DNA of 64,000 nucleotides from Tetraselmis striata (taxonomy: Eukaryota; Chlorophyta; Chlorodendrophyceae; Chlorodendrales; Chlorodendraceae), in contig VCJN01003222.1 of assembly GCA_006384855.1 (NCBI GenBank), forward strand, positions 589,192 to 653,191. The letters are read 5' to 3'. Below the pieces are notes generated by a model. That model ran no database searches and was not told the origin of the DNA. It saw nothing but the letters and a program-made list of their open reading frames with translations. Every line of letters begins with the position of its first letter. The first letter of the stretch is position 1. Positions 59,835 through 64,000 of this stretch are shown here, piece by piece. The position numbers and the translations under genes were made by a program.

Positions 59835-61600
59835 AGTCATCGGCCATAGAAAATTGTTGTGTGCGGGCTCGGCAACTCGCAATCTAGCCGCGCGGGTGTG
59901 GTATACGCTCCGTATGTGCTTTACGACTGCGGCATTTCCACATACACCGCAGAAACTTCATCGAAAACGCGTGATGCCCTTGCCGGTGCCGGCTTGTGGC
60001 GCTTACACTTGCGGCTTCGCGGACCATCTCTCTATGTCAAACGACTCCTCCGCTTTTATGTTGCAAGCTGCGCACCATGGCTGTCGGCCGTGTAATTAAA
60101 GCATATTTGGGGGTCGGCATATTTCAGAATTTGGTCGTCGGCCATAGAAGATTGTTATATACGGGCTCGGCAACTCGCAATCTAGCCGCACGGGTGTGGC
60201 ATTCGGCTCCGTATGTGCTTTACGACTGCGGCATTTCCACATAGACCGCAGTAACTTCATTTAAAATGCATGAATACTTTTGGCGGTGCCGGCCCGCGGC
60301 CCTCATACTTGCGGCTTTGCGGATCCCCTCTCTGTGTCACACGACGCATCGTCCGCTTTTATGTTGCAAGCTCCGCACCATAGCCGTCGGCCATTCACTT
60401 TTCAGGTCAGGAGCTGAGAATATGATCGTAGGCCATAAAAGATTTCTGTATACGGGCTCGGCAACTCGAAATCTAGCCGCACGGTTTGGCGGGATTCGGC
60501 TCCGTATGTGCTTTGAGAATGCGGCACTACCATAGACCCCGCACTAACTTTCTCTAAAACGCATGATGCCCTGGGTGGTGCCGGCTTCCCGTAACGTGCT
60601 ATGGCGTTGTATCTGGACTGCGATGGTAAGTGCGTCGCACTCTGCACGGTGCGCAAGATTGTTCAACCCTGACTAGGGTATACTTCTTGCCCTAATTCGG
60701 TTTGTAATAATGAGCCAAATCCCGAGGTCCCGCAGACCCACGCTGCTTGGTGCCGGACTCAAGGGAGGCTGCAGTAGGCACTTGGATGCGCAACTCCCGT
60801 AGAGGCTCGGAGCTATACTTCTTGTATATATGCGAGGTCGGCAACTGACAATCTAGCCGAACGGGTATAGTATTCGGCTCCATATATGCTTTACGACTGC
60901 GGCACTTCCACATTATAAACGCAATATGCTCTTATTTGTGCCGGCCCGCGGCGCTTATTATATACTCGCGGTTTTGCGGACCTCTTCTGTATCACACTAT
61001 TTTTACGTCTCCGCTTTTATTTTACAAGTGGCGTATGATGCCTGTCGGTGGTGTAATATTTATATATAAACATATATGGGGGTCGGCAGCTGAGAATCTC
61101 GTCGCCGACGACCATCTAAGTTTGTTGTATGAGGGGTCGATAGCTGACAATCTAGGTGCCACACCGGTGTGGTATACGGCTCTCAATATAGTTTATACGA
61201 CTGCGGCACTGCCACATACACCGCAGTAACTTTGTCGTAAGGGAATACACAGCACTACTGCATACATTGCAGTGACTGCATATGAAATAACGCATGACGC
61301 GCTTGGTGGTGCCGGCCCGCCGCTGCTCATCATACTCGCGGCTTTGCGGAACCCCTCTCTGTCACACGACTCCCCAGCCTGCTTTTATTTTGGAAGTCGC
61401 GCATCACGGGACCTCGTCGCCCGTGTAATCTTGCCATGTATAAGCGCATATGTTGGGGAGGGGGTGGCAGCTGAGAATATGGTCGGCCAGGAGATAAGAT
61501 TTATATATACTAGGCCGGCAGTTTACAATCTAGCCGAACGGCTATGTTATTCGGCTCCGTATATGCATTGAGACTGCGACACTACCACAGAGACCGTAGC
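59835..61600. repeat. Second degenerate tandem array, about 290-380-bp unit
   Basis: GTCGGCCATAGAA, GGCTCGGCAACTCGCAATCT, GTATGTGCTTTACGACTGCGG and CGGCTTTGCGGA recur near 59840, 60134, 60425, 60820, 61100 and 61480 with decreasing similarity. It lies between the first satellite array and its inverted copies. Confidence 0.8.
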
Positions 61601-62255
61601 AACTTCATGAGAACGCATGATGGTGCCGGCCCGCGGCGCTTGTAAACTCGCGGCTTTATTTGCGGACATCCTCTATGTATCACACGACTTCTCCGCGTGT
61701 ATTTCAAGTCACGCAGAAAAGGCCAAAACCGGGCTCGCGCACAATCTCGGCGGCTAGATAGAGAAAAACTGCCCACTGATTGCACCCCCCGACTTCGTGC
61801 CGGCTTGCCGCCCCCGGTACATACGGGTACCCGTATGTAGTACCTCGGTCGTAGCCACTGCTTGATGATATTTGGCGGGATTGCGCCACTACGGCTGGGC
61901 GAGCGCGGCGACTTGCCCGCCGCAGCTCGCGCAGCCGTGGCGCCGCAAATCGTAGGGTAGTATTGTTTTATTTAAGACTACGTGTCAGCCACCGTCTCGC
62001 ATTGGTCTGCCGGTACCGGTACCACACCCCGACGGAGATTTAGCGAGTACAGGGGAGATTGTAGAGTAATTAGCGACGATTAGCGCTACTCGCTACGAAT
62101 AGTCGCTACCGGTACTGGTAGTCGCTACCCCACAAGATATGCACGCTGCTACACCCGCCGGCATACATACAACGAGTCGTCGCGACAGGGCTTGCGCACA
62201 ATCTCGGCGGCTCAAGAAGAAGAATAGTTTAAGTGCTCTGGGACTGATGTCTACC
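61601..62255. other. No gene recognised
   Basis: Two copies of TAGTCGCTA (62100 and 62120) and short repeats related to the flanking arrays (CGCGCACAATCTCGGCGGCT at about 61735 and again at 62193). Confidence 0.5.
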
Positions 62256-62880
62256 TTTGTCTTGATGTCGTCGAGCCCATGCGCATGCATAATACTTCTA
62301 TGCCGCATTATCCGGGTACTATAAGGCGTGCGGCCGTGTATGGATTTAAAACATGCCTAGGGCAACAATCTGCGGCGGGGCGCAACAATCTGGGGCTTTA
62401 CGTAAGCCAATGTGAAGTTCTCAGGCCAGCACCTTGCTAGCAATCGGATTTTGTCATACAAGTATGCAACAAATACTTGGACAAGGAAAGTGTTTCAGCC
62501 GTGTAGGCATTTACTCCTGCCGAAGGCAACAATCTCCGGTGGAGCACATCAATCTAGGGCTCGTCGTTGCGAATATGATGTTAGTACATGAGGGTGTGGC
62601 TATTTATCTGTGTCTTATCGTCGAGCCCATGCGCATGCATAATACTTCTGTATGCCGCATTATCCGGGTACTGCAAGGCGTGCAGCCGTGTATGGATTCA
62701 AAATATGCCTAAGGCAACAATATGCGGTGGGGAGCAACAATCTAGGGCGTTCAGTCCTAAGCCAAAGTGAAGTTCTCGGGCGAGCACCTCCCTAGCAGTC
62801 GTACTTTCTCGTCAAGCCTATGCGATTTTGCCATACAAGTATGCAACGAATACCCGGACATGGAAGGTGTTTCAGCCGTG
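62256..62880. repeat. Two inverted copies of the 57-59 kb satellite unit
   Basis: The reverse complement matches the array at 57190-59330 (GTCGAGCCCATGCGCATGCA, CAGCCGTGTATGGATT, CATACAAGTATGCAAC). Copies begin near 62260 and 62620. Confidence 0.85.
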
Positions 62881-63457
62881 TAGGCAGTTTCCGCCTGTGT
62901 GACAGTTATACTGTATTGTGACTTGTCATGCGCTATCTTTGGCATAATACAGTACGAGAGCCGGTACCACTACTGAATGATGTACATTCTACGGGTACTA
63001 GAGTACGAGTGCGCGCATGTCACGCGCACGAGTACTCGTATATCGGCCTGCTGTATTAATATAATTATGTCTGCCTGTCTGTCAGATATATTCTATCCTT
63101 GACAGTGCAGGGGATATGTTATGTATTGCCGTACAATGACGGGGCTGACGTTCTGCCTACTGTCTGATTCTCCATGGTGACGCCCTTGGCAGTGGGCGTG
63201 CTGCTAGTGGTCGGCATGGCCTGATGGCCAGTGCCGACGATAGCTAGTCTATTATTAGCAGCGGGTGGTGACAACTTGTAACAATGATTGTATTCCAAAA
63301 ACACTGTAGCCTCTCGCCTGAGCACCACCACTGCACACCCACCTTTGTTTGACCCTGCAGTATCTATCCTGTTGAGACTGCCGCACTGGCTTCGGAGCGA
63401 GTGTTAGCTCCAGAATCTTCAAGTCTTCCACTGCAAGTACTCCTCGTTTGTTGTATA
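62881..63457. other. No gene recognised
   Basis: AT-richer sequence with only short frames. Possible promoter region for the exons that follow, but no element is clear. Confidence 0.45.
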
Positions 63458-63905
63458 ATGAGTGACGTGATGAGGCGCAAGTTTTCGCGCGCACAACTGG
63501 CGGCTCGAGAGCGGGACGCAGACACTAAGCTACCCTTCGACTGCGGTGTCACAGCGACTGTGATTGTTACTTCAGGTTATACACTCGGCAGTCGTCGATA
63601 AGTGGTCGAACGTGTATAAGGCCGTGTCGACTTCTGGTATATGGACCAACAAGAGTTACCCTGGCGTACCTGTTACTGTACCGTTCCGTTTTGGCTTCGA
63701 CGAGTCACCTTTGTGGGAGGTCGTCGACGACTACATGGCTGTCGACATAGCGACCGAGTTCTACCGTATGGAGCTGAAAGAACGACTACCTGCTACTGCG
63801 ACCGAGTTCGTCATAGCCGTTCGTATATCGGCTCAAGTATACATGACCTTCAACGAGAAGACTGCATCTATAGACTCATATGCATATGAATGGATGCATC
63901 TATAG
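63458..63905 (+). CDS. Candidate host exons at the right edge, unknown
   Basis: ATG 63458 opens MSDVMRRKFSRAQLAARERD and runs to 63601. From 63572 a second frame, after an acceptor-like TTACTTCAG, reads VIHSAVVDKWSNVYKAVSTS, then FDESPLWEVVDDYMAVDIAT and ATEFVIAVRISAQVYMTFNE to a stop at 63903. The second part has a convincing folded-protein pattern. A single-base slip or a short intron could join the two. No family recognised. Confidence 0.35.
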
Positions 63906-64000
63906 ACTCACATGCATCTGCATCTGCATCTATAGCCTGCAGGTGGTGATCGCATGGCGTGCTGGAGCAACCGCGACTTCTGCCGAGTACGCGCCAAGAA

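Overview
The window looks like nuclear DNA of a unicellular eukaryote, most likely an alga or alga-like protist. It has spliced genes with GT-AG introns, GC-rich and AT-rich isochores, satellite-like arrays and several unrelated mobile elements. Very few ordinary host genes are visible. The plausible ones are a two-exon coiled-coil protein (1.4-2.4 kb), a MYND zinc-finger protein (3.0-3.6 kb), a membrane RING protein (3.8-4.1 kb), an unknown 271-residue protein (9.9-10.7 kb) and fragments at 19-22 kb and at the right edge. I cannot name the species.

Layout. 0-5 kb: a 97-bp tandem repeat and small host-like genes. 5.06-8.44 kb: a decayed tyrosine-recombinase element between ~280-bp direct repeats. 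13.6-17.8 kb: an apparently intact five-exon Mutator-like (MULE) transposase gene between ~47-bp inverted repeats, nested inside a second, ~470-bp pair of inverted repeats (12.73-13.21 and 20.82-21.27 kb). 22.68-43.61 kb: an integrated Polinton-like / adintovirus-like DNA virus of about 21 kb with ~390-bp terminal inverted repeats. 44-45.6 kb: repeats. 45.63-56.61 kb: a Ty3/gypsy-type LTR retrotransposon. 57-63 kb: two families of degenerate tandem repeats, one reappearing in inverted orientation. The last 0.5 kb may hold host exons.

The virus-like element has a replication arm on the left and a morphogenesis arm on the right. The left arm has a zinc-finger protein, two small genes and a protein-primed family B DNA polymerase; several of these genes share the upstream motif GCGTCTGATNTC. 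The right arm is a tightly packed cluster: A32/FtsK-type packaging ATPase, SAP-domain basic protein, pVI-like hydrophobic protein, double-jelly-roll major capsid protein, a second virion-type protein, FN3 and discoidin-like attachment proteins and a SLATT-like two-TM protein. A penton-like protein and a very long trimeric-fibre-type gene run leftward from the middle. The element is decaying. The fibre gene carries an in-frame TGA and a 1.97-kb CACTA-like transposon, and removal of that insert with one target-site copy restores the frame exactly. The capsid gene has two single-base frameshifts. I recognise no integrase and no capsid protease.

The retrotransposon is the most unusual object. Its Pol region carries a C5-cytosine DNA methyltransferase-like domain between protease and reverse transcriptase. 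After the integrase it carries a PHD finger and then a second, different SAM-methyltransferase-like domain. Its ends are circularly permuted: about 60 bp of U3 missing on the left is found at the extreme right. A 4-bp target duplication brackets this permuted unit, which suggests integration from a circular two-LTR form.
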